Source: Flavobacterium notoginsengisoli (GTDB lineage Bacteria; Bacteroidota; Bacteroidia; Flavobacteriales; Flavobacteriaceae). From it: a stretch of 64,000 nt of DNA. Location: assembly GCF_014207905.1 (NCBI RefSeq), contig NZ_JACHLB010000007.1, positions 1 through 64,000 of the forward strand, given 5' to 3'. Both the position numbers and the translations under genes were made by a program. A model generated the notes under the pieces. That model was not told where the DNA came from. It did not search any database and worked only from the letters and a program-made list of their open reading frames with translations. Positions 1 to 7,841 of this stretch are shown one piece after another (within the stretch, counting starts at the first letter, position 1; every line of letters begins with the position of its first letter).

Positions 1-80
1 CTTCCCATCCCGAACAGAGAAGTTAAGCCCGCCTGCGCAGATGGTACTGCAGTTATGTGGGAGAGTATGTCGTCGCCTTT
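1..80 (+). rRNA. rrf: 5S ribosomal RNA, 3' part
   Basis: The first 80 bases match the 3' two thirds of a bacterial 5S rRNA, with the loop region CCCATCCCGAACAGAGAAGTT and the end GTATGTCGTCGCCTTT. The 5' part lies before the window. It is followed by a hairpin terminator and two tRNA genes, as at the end of a Bacteroidetes rRNA operon. The exact 3' end is estimated to within a few bases. Confidence 0.93.
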
Positions 81-88
81 CTTTTGAA

Positions 89-116
89 AAACCCTGTTTA
101 TTTAACGGGGTTTTTT
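89..116 (+). terminator. Intrinsic terminator after 5S rRNA
   Basis: An inverted repeat (AACCCTGTT at 90-98 with AACGGGGTT at 104-112, including one G-T pair) is followed by a run of T. It directly follows the 5S gene and probably ends the rRNA transcript. Confidence 0.8.
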
Positions 117-151
117 ATTCATAATTTACCTAATTTATTATTAGGTAATAA

Positions 152-224
152 GGTACCTTAGCTCAGATGGTAGAGCAATGGACTGAAAATCCATGTGTCC
201 CTGGTTCGATCCCTGGAGGTACCA
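152..224 (+). tRNA. tRNA-Phe (GAA)
   Basis: A complete cloverleaf can be drawn. The acceptor stem pairs 152-158 with 217-223, the D stem is 161-164/173-176, and the anticodon stem 178-182/190-194 encloses the loop CTGAAAA with anticodon GAA at 185-187. The T stem 200-204/212-216 has a central U-U mismatch. The discriminator base is A224, and the CCA end is not fully encoded, as is usual in this phylum. Confidence 0.95.
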
Positions 225-230
225 CATAAT

Positions 231-316
231 GCTCGGATGGTGAAATTGGTAGACACGCTGGACTTAAAATCCAGTGAACAGCAATGTTCGTGCGGGTTCA
301 AGTCCCGCTCTGAGTA
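231..316 (+). tRNA. tRNA-Leu (TAA)
   Basis: This is an 86-nt class II tRNA with a long variable arm. The acceptor stem is 231-237/309-315 and includes two G-U pairs. The anticodon loop CTTAAAA carries anticodon TAA. The T arm GCGGG-TTCAAGT-CCCGC is perfect. It lies six bases after tRNA-Phe, so the two are probably one transcript. Confidence 0.95.
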
Positions 317-319
317 CTA

Positions 320-358
320 AAACTTCAATTAGCAAAAGCTAATTGAAGTTTTTTTTTT
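320..358 (+). terminator. Strong intrinsic terminator after tRNA-Leu
   Basis: A perfect 13-bp stem (AACTTCAATTAGC at 321-333 with its complement at 338-350) encloses an AAAA loop and runs into about ten T. It ends the tRNA transcript. Confidence 0.93.
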
Positions 359-426
359 GCATAAAACTTATATCAAAACTTTAATTTTATAATTTTAGTT
401 CTTCAAAATGAATTATTTCTTTAATT

Positions 427-879
427 ATGCAAAATATTTTTTCTCAAAATGGATCCAAAGAGTTTGTTGATCGTATTAATCAATTGAAATATGATTCTCA
501 GCCATCTTGGGGTAAAATGTCGGTTGATCAAATGTTAGCTCATTGTAGTGTTATGTACGAGATGGTTTACGATAATGTTCATCAAAAACCGAATGCTTTT
601 TTGCGCTTTATTTTAAAATCATTTATAAAAGCTAAAGTAGTAAATGAAACGCCATATTCAAGAAATATTAGAACAGCTCCTCAATTTATAATTAGTAATA
701 ATCGAGATTTTGATCTTGAAAAGACTAAGCTTATAAATTATATAAATAAAACACAGGAATTAGGCGAAAAGGAATTCGAAGGAAAGGAATCTCTTTCATT
801 TGGAAAATTAACTTCCAAAGAATGGAATAATATGTTTGCTAAACATCTGGATCATCATCTTTCTCAGTTTAATGTATAA
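427..879 (+). CDS. DUF1569 (DinB-like) protein
   Basis: This 150-aa soluble protein has the pattern of the DUF1569 family: an N-terminal WGKMSVDQMLAHC motif near residues 28-40 and a C-terminal KHLDHHLSQF motif. Family members are predicted four-helix bundles related to DinB, whose spaced histidines resemble a metal site. No reaction is established for this group. It has no signal peptide or membrane segment. A small secreted protein gene follows 11 bases downstream on the same strand, so the two may be co-transcribed. The family call is fairly sure; the cellular role is unknown. Confidence 0.8.
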   Translation: MQNIFSQNGSKEFVDRINQLKYDSQPSWGKMSVDQMLAHCSVMYEMVYDNVHQKPNAFLRFILKSFIKAKVVNETPYSRNIRTAPQFIISNNRDFDLEKTKLINYINKTQELGEKEFEGKESLSFGKLTSKEWNNMFAKHLDHHLSQFNV

Positions 880-890
880 TATTTTTTGCT

Positions 891-1325
891 ATGAAATTTT
901 ATTTAATTCTTTTATCTCTACTTTTTAGTTGTAATTGTATTGCTCAAAAACAAGAGCTTCAAAGAACTATTGAGCAATTTTTTGAAGGATTTCATCAGAA
1001 AGATTCAATAAAAATGAAATTAGTGTGTTCTGATAAGATGATTTTACAATCTATCAGCGAGAATAGTATAAAAGGAAATAAATTATCAGATGAATCAGTA
1101 AAAGATTTTTATAAATCAATTGCAACAATACCTACTAATCTAAAATTTCAAGAGAAAATATTAAGTTATTCAATACAGATAGATGGCTCGATGGCCCATG
1201 TTTGGACTCCATATGAATTTTATGTTAATGATAAGCTAAGTCATTCCGGAGTTAATGCTTTTACGTTATTTAAAGAAAATGATAAATGGAAAATAATTTA
1301 CCTGATTGATACAAGGAGAAAATAG
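891..1325 (+). CDS. Secreted NTF2/SnoaL-like protein
   Basis: This 144-aa protein starts with a clear signal peptide (MKFYLILLSLLFSCNCIAQ, cleavage about residue 19). The mature part has the rhythm of the NTF2-like fold: an N-terminal helix (LQRTIEQFFEGFHQKDSIKM), a central region, and the C-terminal pattern MAHVWTPYEFYV...HSGVNAFTLFKENDKWKI typical of DUF4440/SnoaL-like proteins. Such domains bind small molecules or act as weak enzymes, but no substrate can be read here. It ends only five bases before the convergent endonuclease gene. The fold is inferred from the pattern. Confidence 0.7.
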   Translation: MKFYLILLSLLFSCNCIAQKQELQRTIEQFFEGFHQKDSIKMKLVCSDKMILQSISENSIKGNKLSDESVKDFYKSIATIPTNLKFQEKILSYSIQIDGSMAHVWTPYEFYVNDKLSHSGVNAFTLFKENDKWKIIYLIDTRRK

Positions 1326-1329
1326 ATAA

Positions 1330-1974
1330 TTATTTTATTTCTTTAGCGTAATACAAACAAATATTTGTTAAAAGGCATTCATTGCATTTTGGTTTTGGTC
1401 TACAAGTTTCTCTTCCCAAAAATGAAATTGCCATTCCAATTTCCGACCAAATATTTTTGGGAATGACCTGCATTAAATCTTTCTCAATTTTATTTCCATC
1501 TTTGCTATCTTTGATTATTCCTATTCTAGGAGCTACTCGGATTACATGTAAATCAGCAATAATTCCTTCTGTAGGTTTATGAGTTTCTCTAAGAATTACA
1601 TTCGCAGATTTTCTTCCTACTCCTTTTAGAGCTGTCAATCCAGACATTGTTGAAGGAATATTTTTATCAAACTGTATTGTTTCTGCAATTTCTAGTATCC
1701 ATTTCGCTTTGGTAGTGTAATTTCGAACTTTGCTAATATATGGAATCAATTCTTCGAAATTAGTTTTTGAAAGACTATTTAAGGTAGGATATTTTTCAAA
1801 TAGAATAGATGCTATATTATTGATATTAGCATCAGAATCTTGAGCAGAAAGAATTACCATCACTAATAATTGGTATGTATTATGATAGTTTAATGGATGT
1901 TTCTTTCCTTTATATTTTTTTAAAATGGGTTTTAGTTTATCTTCCCAATTTAGTGTTTCTCCAAATAAATCCAT
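1330..1974 (-). CDS. nth: Endonuclease III-like DNA glycosylase/AP lyase
   Basis: This 214-aa protein belongs to the HhH-GPD base-excision family, which removes oxidised pyrimidines and nicks abasic DNA. The helix-hairpin-helix LKGVGRKSANVIL holds the presumed catalytic lysine K122, and D141 in IIADLHVIRV matches the conserved aspartate. Near the C-terminus Cys191, 197, 200 and 206 could bind a 4Fe-4S cluster. Their spacing is C-X5-C-X2-C-X5-C, one residue shorter in the first interval than the C-X6-C-X2-C-X5-C of E. coli Nth. The sequence around the Asp (DLH instead of DTH) also differs, so this may be a divergent subfamily. It faces the preceding gene convergently. Confidence 0.85.
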   Translation of the reverse strand: MDLFGETLNWEDKLKPILKKYKGKKHPLNYHNTYQLLVMVILSAQDSDANINNIASILFEKYPTLNSLSKTNFEELIPYISKVRNYTTKAKWILEIAETIQFDKNIPSTMSGLTALKGVGRKSANVILRETHKPTEGIIADLHVIRVAPRIGIIKDSKDGNKIEKDLMQVIPKNIWSEIGMAISFLGRETCRPKPKCNECLLTNICLYYAKEIK

Positions 1975-1995
1975 TTTGATAGAATTAAGTATTTG

Positions 1996-2865
1996 TTAAT
2001 TCGCACCTTTAATAAATTCTAGAATTTTCTTAATTACATTTTGATTTCCTAAAATTTTTCGATGGCCAAGTCCATCAGTCAAAAATTGAGTTCCTTTTTT
2101 AAGATTTTCGGTAATATGTATTCCTGCCTTAACTGAAACTTCGGGATCATCGTTATCGTGTATGACTAAAACTGGAATTTCTATTTTTTTTGCTGCACGA
2201 TATGCTGAAAAATCATCCATTTTTACTTCATATTTTTTTTCAAAGAAATCTCGTAAATTTTTACTGATTTCTTTCTTAAGCCCCAATTTAAAAACAAATT
2301 CATCTAATATGTCCTGTACTATATCTCCGCTACCAATAATTATTGCTTTTTCTACAGAAAGTCCGTCTTTGATGGAGTTTAAAACAGACATGCCTCCTAA
2401 TGAATGTCCGATTGCGATCTCAAATGGTCCAAATTGTTTTTCTATTTCTAATATTGAAGCTATGAATTCGGACATAATTGTTGTTTTTCCTTCCGATTTT
2501 CCATGAGCTGGCGCATCGAAACTTACAGTTGAATAGCCATTTCGAAGTAATTCGTCAGCTATTTTAAAAAGTTGAGTTCCTCTTCCTGACCATCCGTGAA
2601 CTAATAATATTTTTCGATCACTTTGTCCATAAAAATAAGTAACAATACTTTTATCTATGCTTGGAACATAAATATTCTTTTTTATGCTTTTAGAATCCAT
2701 TTCAAATTCACGCTTTGGAACCTTATGTTTTATTGGAGTTGTAAAGATTTTAGCAGCAAATCTTGTGACTAGTTTTGTAGAAATAAATGCGCATATTTTC
2801 GCAGATATAATAATTATTGCTGGAATTTTTAATGATTTAGTAGGATTGGTTGTCTTTTTTGCCAT
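1996..2865 (-). CDS. Alpha/beta hydrolase
   Basis: This 289-aa protein has a short basic, hydrophobic N-terminal segment (residues about 12-30) that may act as a membrane anchor, followed by an alpha/beta-hydrolase fold. LLVHGWSGRG near residues 88-96 is the oxyanion-hole region. GHSLGG around residue 155 is the nucleophile elbow with Ser155. The Asp of VIHDNDDPEV and the His of GLGHRKIL complete a plausible triad. The substrate is unknown; serine esterases or lipases of this kind act on esters or acyl groups. It lies 21 bases upstream of the nth-like gene on the same strand and may be its operon partner. Confidence 0.8.
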   Translation of the reverse strand: MAKKTTNPTKSLKIPAIIIISAKICAFISTKLVTRFAAKIFTTPIKHKVPKREFEMDSKSIKKNIYVPSIDKSIVTYFYGQSDRKILLVHGWSGRGTQLFKIADELLRNGYSTVSFDAPAHGKSEGKTTIMSEFIASILEIEKQFGPFEIAIGHSLGGMSVLNSIKDGLSVEKAIIIGSGDIVQDILDEFVFKLGLKKEISKNLRDFFEKKYEVKMDDFSAYRAAKKIEIPVLVIHDNDDPEVSVKAGIHITENLKKGTQFLTDGLGHRKILGNQNVIKKILEFIKGAN

Positions 2866-2979
2866 TTCAATAAAACTTATTTTGAAGCGAAACTCTGCTT
2901 GTTTTTTTGCTAAATTTAAAAAACATAAATGTAGTATATAAATAATTGCTTCTTAAAAAGTATCATAAATTAATTTCGA

Positions 2980-4401
2980 ATGGAGATTTTTCATATTAGT
3001 GCAGAATGCTATCCAATGGCAAAGGTTGGCGGACTAGCGGATGTTGTTGGGGCTTTGCCTAAATATCAGAAAAATGCGGGTCACGATGTTAGAGTTGTTG
3101 TTCCATGTTATGATACAAAATTTAGAAAAGAGAATGATTTTGAATGTGTTCATTGGGGAACAGTTAAACTTGGGAACTTTAATTTTCCATTCAGTGTTTT
3201 AAAAGAAACCACAGATAAGTTAGGTTATGAATTATATCTGATTGAAATTAATGAATTATTTAATCGATCAAATGTTTATGGATATGAAGACGATATTGAA
3301 CGATTTTTATCTTTTCAAATTGCTGTTCTAGATTGGATTATAGCAAGAAATAAAGTTCCAGATATTATAAATTGCCATGATCACCATACAGGTTTAATTC
3401 CGTTTTTATTACAAGTTGCCTACAAATATGAAAGCTTGAAAGATGTAAAAACAGTTATTACAATCCATAATGGTTTATATCAAGGTTGGTTTGGTTTCGA
3501 TAAATTGTATTATTTGCCAGAATTTGATTTAAAACATGTTGGGTTATTAGAATGGAATAATTCAATTAATTCGCTTGCTGTTGCTGTAAAATGTGCAAAT
3601 GCTGTAACAACGGTTTCACCAAGTTATTTAAACGAAATTAATCAGTATGCTAATGGCTTAGAGTCTTTATTTAATTCTGTTCGAAATAAATCGAAAGGTA
3701 TACTAAATGGAATTGATATTGAAGTTTGGAACCCTTTTAAAGACCCAATGATTTCTGAACATTATTCTATTGAAAATTTTGAAATAGGAAAGAAAAAGAA
3801 TAAAGAAAAGCTTTGTGAACAATTTGAGTTAGATTCGTCTAAACCTTTATTCAGTTTTATTGGAAGATTGTTTGATGAAAAGGGAGGAGATTTGCTGCCG
3901 CATGTTGCTGCTTTAGCATTATCTGAACATTTTGAAGAAATAAATATTCTTATTTTAGGTTCTGGAAATTCAGAAATTGAATCTCAGTTGACGCAATTGC
4001 GAAATGATTACAAAGGGAATTATAATGTTTTCATAGGTTATAATGAAGATTTAGCTCATTTGATCTATGCTGGTTCAGATTATATTTTAATGCCTTCGAG
4101 AGTCGAGCCTTGCGGTTTAAATCAGATGTATGCAATGCGTTACGGAACTGTACCGATTGTGAGAAGAACTGGAGGTCTTAGAGATACTGTAATTGATTTT
4201 GGAGATGAAGGAAACGGAATTTGTCATGATCAAGCTTCTGTTGCAGATATAACTTATTCTATAAATCGTGCAGTTAAATTGTACGACGACAAAGAAAAAT
4301 TTAATAAAGTTTTAAAAAGAGGAATGTCAGCAGACCATTCCTGGGAAAGAGTGTGCCAAGAATATATCGAAATATACAACTTAATAATTCAGCAAAAATG
4401 A
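2980..4401 (+). CDS. glgA: Glycogen synthase (ADP-glucose type)
   Basis: This 473-aa protein is a GT5 glycogen synthase that transfers glucose from ADP-glucose to the non-reducing end of an alpha-1,4-glucan. The N-terminal KVGGL motif at residues 15-19 binds ADP-glucose. The C-terminal half has EPCGLNQMYAMRYGTVP, with E376 equivalent to the catalytic glutamate, and then RRTGGLRDTV. Length fits the family (about 470-480). Its TGA stop overlaps the glgC start as ATGA, indicating translational coupling. It opens the glgA-glgC-glgB cluster. A TAATTTCG element lies only a few bases before the ATG, which might be a -7 box with a very short leader, but no matching upstream box is clear. Confidence 0.96.
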   Translation: MEIFHISAECYPMAKVGGLADVVGALPKYQKNAGHDVRVVVPCYDTKFRKENDFECVHWGTVKLGNFNFPFSVLKETTDKLGYELYLIEINELFNRSNVYGYEDDIERFLSFQIAVLDWIIARNKVPDIINCHDHHTGLIPFLLQVAYKYESLKDVKTVITIHNGLYQGWFGFDKLYYLPEFDLKHVGLLEWNNSINSLAVAVKCANAVTTVSPSYLNEINQYANGLESLFNSVRNKSKGILNGIDIEVWNPFKDPMISEHYSIENFEIGKKKNKEKLCEQFELDSSKPLFSFIGRLFDEKGGDLLPHVAALALSEHFEEINILILGSGNSEIESQLTQLRNDYKGNYNVFIGYNEDLAHLIYAGSDYILMPSRVEPCGLNQMYAMRYGTVPIVRRTGGLRDTVIDFGDEGNGICHDQASVADITYSINRAVKLYDDKEKFNKVLKRGMSADHSWERVCQEYIEIYNLIIQQK

Positions 4402-5678
4402 AATTTAAAAAGAAAAATGTAGTTGCCATTATTTTAGGAGGAGGACAAGGATCACGCTTGTTCCCATTAACAGAAACTAGATCTAAACCTGCTGTACCAA
4501 TCGGAGGGAAATATCGTTTGGTAGATATTCCAATTTCAAACTGTATTAATTCTGATATTTTTAAAATATTTGTTTTGACACAGTTTAATTCAGCTTCTTT
4601 AAATGCACATATTAAAAATACTTTTAATTTCAGCATTTTTAGCCAATCTTTTGTAGATATATTAGCTGCTGAACAGACACCAGATAATCCAACTTGGTTT
4701 CAAGGAACGGCAGATGCTGTAAGACAATGTATGTCGCATTTTTTGAAACACGATTTTGATCATGCATTAATCCTCTCTGGAGATCAACTATATCAGATGG
4801 ATTTTAATGAAATGTTAGAGGCACACATTGCAGCCGATGCTGAAATCTCTATAGCGACTTTACCTGTAAATGCAAAAGATGCACCAGAGTTTGGTATTCT
4901 TAAAACAGATCATGAAAATAATATTCATGCCTTTATCGAAAAACCACATGCTTCATTATTGCCAGAATGGGAATCTGAAGTGAGCGAACAAATGCAAGAA
5001 AAAGGCAAAAAATACCTTGCATCAATGGGGATTTATATTTTCAATAAATCACTTTTAGAAGAATTGATGGGGAATCAGGAAACTAAAGATTTTGGTAAAG
5101 AGATCATTCCGCAGGCAGTTGGAAAACACAAGATTTTAAGTTATCAGTATGAAGGATATTGGACAGATATTGGAAATATTGAATCATTCTTCGAAGCTAA
5201 TATTGGTTTAACAGCCGATATTCCAGAATTCAATTTATTTGATAATGAAAATAAAATTTTCACAAGACCGAGATTATTACCACCTTCTAAGTTTAGAAAT
5301 TCTGTTATCAATCAGTCTTTAATTTCTGAAGGTTGTATTATTAATGCAAAAGAAATTAAAAGTTCTGTAATCGGAATTCGTTCCAGAATTGGTGAAGGAA
5401 CCGTTTTAGAAAATTGTTATGTTATGGGTAACGATTTCTATCAAGATTTAGAAGAATTAAATCAAGAAAGCAGTATCAGTAAAATTCATGTTGGGATTGG
5501 AGAAAATTGCTACATTAAAAATGCGTTGATTGATAAAAATGTGCGTATTGGAAATAATGTACACATATCTGGTGGAAAACATTTAGACAATTTTACCAAC
5601 GAATTGTATAGCATTAAAGACGGAATTGTTGTTATTAAAAAAGGAGTAACTCTTTCTGATAATTTTAGAATTGAATAA
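4398..5678 (+). CDS. glgC: Glucose-1-phosphate adenylyltransferase
   Basis: This 426-aa enzyme makes ADP-glucose from glucose-1-phosphate and ATP, the committed step of bacterial glycogen synthesis. The nucleotide-binding signature GGGQGSRLFPLTETRSKP lies near residues 12-29, the metal-binding Asp in GDQLYQMDF is about residue 129, and YWTDIGNIESFFEAN marks the sugar-phosphate site. The C-terminal part is a left-handed beta-helix with repeated isoleucine/valine hexads. I chose the ATG at 4398, not the upstream in-frame ATG at 4353, because it gives the ATGA overlap with glgA and begins at the conserved core; the extra 15 residues would be unrelated to the family. Confidence 0.96.
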   Translation: MKFKKKNVVAIILGGGQGSRLFPLTETRSKPAVPIGGKYRLVDIPISNCINSDIFKIFVLTQFNSASLNAHIKNTFNFSIFSQSFVDILAAEQTPDNPTWFQGTADAVRQCMSHFLKHDFDHALILSGDQLYQMDFNEMLEAHIAADAEISIATLPVNAKDAPEFGILKTDHENNIHAFIEKPHASLLPEWESEVSEQMQEKGKKYLASMGIYIFNKSLLEELMGNQETKDFGKEIIPQAVGKHKILSYQYEGYWTDIGNIESFFEANIGLTADIPEFNLFDNENKIFTRPRLLPPSKFRNSVINQSLISEGCIINAKEIKSSVIGIRSRIGEGTVLENCYVMGNDFYQDLEELNQESSISKIHVGIGENCYIKNALIDKNVRIGNNVHISGGKHLDNFTNELYSIKDGIVVIKKGVTLSDNFRIE

Positions 5679-5733
5679 AAAAAAGAAATTCCAATAATTA
5701 AATTCCAAAAAACATTTCTTCTAAATAATTTTT

Positions 5734-7641
5734 ATGACTAAAGTAATAGCACATTCTCTTTTTACCGATTTTGATATCGATTTATTTAAAGCCGGAAAAC
5801 ACTTCAAATTATATGAAAAATTAGGAGCACATTTAATTGAAGTTAATGGAGTAAAAGGTGTTTATTTTGCAGTTTGGGCTCCTACAGCACATTCTGTTTC
5901 GGTTGTAGGCGATTTTAATTATTGGACAAAAGGAGAGCATGTTTTGAACGTTCGTTGGGATTCGTCTGGAATTTGGGAAGGATTTATTCCAGAAATTTCA
6001 AAGGGTGCTCTTTATAAATATAAAATTGAATCTAACGTATATGGTGTGACGACTGAAAAAGCAGATCCCTTTGCTTTATTTTGTGAAAAACCACCACATA
6101 CAGCTTCTGTGGTTTGGGACTTAGATTATAAATGGAAAGACGAACATTGGATGCAAAACCGTAAAGAAAAAAACGGTTTAGACAAACCTTATTCTGTCTA
6201 CGAAGTACATTTAGGATCTTGGAAACGAGCAGATCACAATCGGTTTTTGACTTATTTAGAATTAGCAGACGATTTAGTGAAATACGTTAAAGAAACTGGT
6301 TTTACGCATGTTGAATTTATGCCAATCATGGAATATCCTTACGATCCTTCGTGGGGTTATCAATTAACAGGTTATTTTGCGCCAACTTCTCGTTTTGGAA
6401 AACCACAGGATTTTATGCTTCTTGTAGATAAATTGCATCAGGAAGGAATAGGTGTTATTTTAGATTGGGTTCCTTCACATTTTCCTGATGACGCACATGG
6501 TTTAGGCTACTTTGACGGTTCACATTTGTATGAACATCCTGATCGTAGAAAAGGATATCATCCTGATTGGAAAAGCCTAGTTTTTAACTACGGTAGAAAT
6601 GAAGTTCGTGCTTTTTTAATTAGTAATGCAGTTTTTTGGCTTCAGAATTATCACGTTGACGGATTGAGAGTAGATGCTGTTGCTTCAATGTTGTATCTGG
6701 ATTATTCTAGAAAAGATGGTGAGTGGGAAGCCAATATTTATGGTGGAAGAGAAAATTTAGATTCTATAAGTTTTCTTAAAGAATTTAATGAAGTAATCTA
6801 TGCTAATTTTGATGGCGTTCAAACCATTGCTGAAGAAAGCACTTCTTTTCCTATGGTTTCTAGGCCAACTTTTACAGGTGGTTTAGGATTCGGAATGAAA
6901 TGGATGATGGGATGGATGCACGACACTTTAAAATACTTTCAAAAAGAAACGGTTTATAGAAAATACCATCAAAATGATTTGACTTTTTCAATGACTTATG
7001 CTTTTACTGAAAACTTTATGCTTCCGTTTTCTCATGATGAAGTTGTCTATGGAAAGCAATCTCTTATCTACAAAATGCCAGGCGACGAATGGCAACGTTT
7101 TGCAAATTTGAGATTATTATATGGTTATATGTTTACACATCCAGGAACGAAATTATTGTTTCAAGGAGCAGAATTCGGTCAAACTGGCGAATGGAATTTT
7201 GAGCAAAGTTTAGACTGGCATCTTTTACAGTACGATTTTCATGCTGGAATAAAAAGATTAATTACCGATTTGAATCAATTGTATAAGTCGCAGCCAGCGT
7301 TGTACGAAAAACAATTTTCAGGAGAAGGTTTCGAATGGATTAACTATTCTGATCATCAAAATGCAGTTTTGTCTTATATCCGTAAAGGAAATAATCCTGA
7401 TGAAAATATCATTATTGTCTGCAATTTTACTCAAGTTGTGAGAGAAAACTATAGAGTTGGCGTTCCCAAAAAAGGAAAATTAAAAGAGATTTTTAATAGT
7501 GATTCTGAAACTTACGGTGGAAGTGGTGTCGCAAATTCAAAATCTTTAAAAATCGAATCTGTATCTTATGATGGAAGAGATTTTTCAGTCGAATTAATTT
7601 TGCCTCCATTAAGTGTTACCGTTTATTCTTTCATTTCATAA
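5734..7641 (+). CDS. glgB: 1,4-alpha-glucan branching enzyme
   Basis: This 635-aa protein cuts alpha-1,4-glucan and re-joins the piece by an alpha-1,6 bond. It has an N-terminal CBM48 domain (about residues 35-125) and a GH13 catalytic barrel. GH13 region I is VILDWVPSHF (241-250), the nucleophile is D314 in LRVDAV, the acid/base is in the AEES motif at 366-369, and the third acid is D435 in PFSHDEV. The C-terminal beta domain follows. It lies 55 bases after glgC on the same strand, completing a synthesis cluster. Confidence 0.96.
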   Translation: MTKVIAHSLFTDFDIDLFKAGKHFKLYEKLGAHLIEVNGVKGVYFAVWAPTAHSVSVVGDFNYWTKGEHVLNVRWDSSGIWEGFIPEISKGALYKYKIESNVYGVTTEKADPFALFCEKPPHTASVVWDLDYKWKDEHWMQNRKEKNGLDKPYSVYEVHLGSWKRADHNRFLTYLELADDLVKYVKETGFTHVEFMPIMEYPYDPSWGYQLTGYFAPTSRFGKPQDFMLLVDKLHQEGIGVILDWVPSHFPDDAHGLGYFDGSHLYEHPDRRKGYHPDWKSLVFNYGRNEVRAFLISNAVFWLQNYHVDGLRVDAVASMLYLDYSRKDGEWEANIYGGRENLDSISFLKEFNEVIYANFDGVQTIAEESTSFPMVSRPTFTGGLGFGMKWMMGWMHDTLKYFQKETVYRKYHQNDLTFSMTYAFTENFMLPFSHDEVVYGKQSLIYKMPGDEWQRFANLRLLYGYMFTHPGTKLLFQGAEFGQTGEWNFEQSLDWHLLQYDFHAGIKRLITDLNQLYKSQPALYEKQFSGEGFEWINYSDHQNAVLSYIRKGNNPDENIIIVCNFTQVVRENYRVGVPKKGKLKEIFNSDSETYGGSGVANSKSLKIESVSYDGRDFSVELILPPLSVTVYSFIS

Positions 7642-7666
7642 AAATCTTACATTCATTTTTGAGCTA

Positions 7667-7716
7667 ACAATTTGTTATTTTTTCCTTTTAAAATTATCAA
7701 ATTGTTGATTTTTTGT
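7667..7716 (+). terminator. Possible terminator after glgB
   Basis: AACAATTTG near 7668 can pair with CAAATTGTT near 7699, with an AT-rich loop and a following T-rich stretch. The loop is long, so this is a weaker candidate than the other terminators here. If used, the GH31 gene needs its own promoter; TATGTTTG at 7796-7803 fits a -7 box but has no clear -33 partner. Confidence 0.4.
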
Positions 7717-7841
7717 TTGGTAAAATGAAAGGCATTCAGAAAAAACGTTTTCGTGAATAAACCTTTTATTCATAGGGGTTTATCATCTTTTTTTGTATGT
7801 TTGAAAGAAAGACAAAAGTTATAAATTAATTCAGTGAAGAT

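Noticed and set aside
4353..4397. Upstream ATG extending glgC by 15 residues
   Set aside because: The extra residues are coded inside the end of glgA and do not resemble GlgC; the ATG at 4398 gives the usual start and ATGA overlap.
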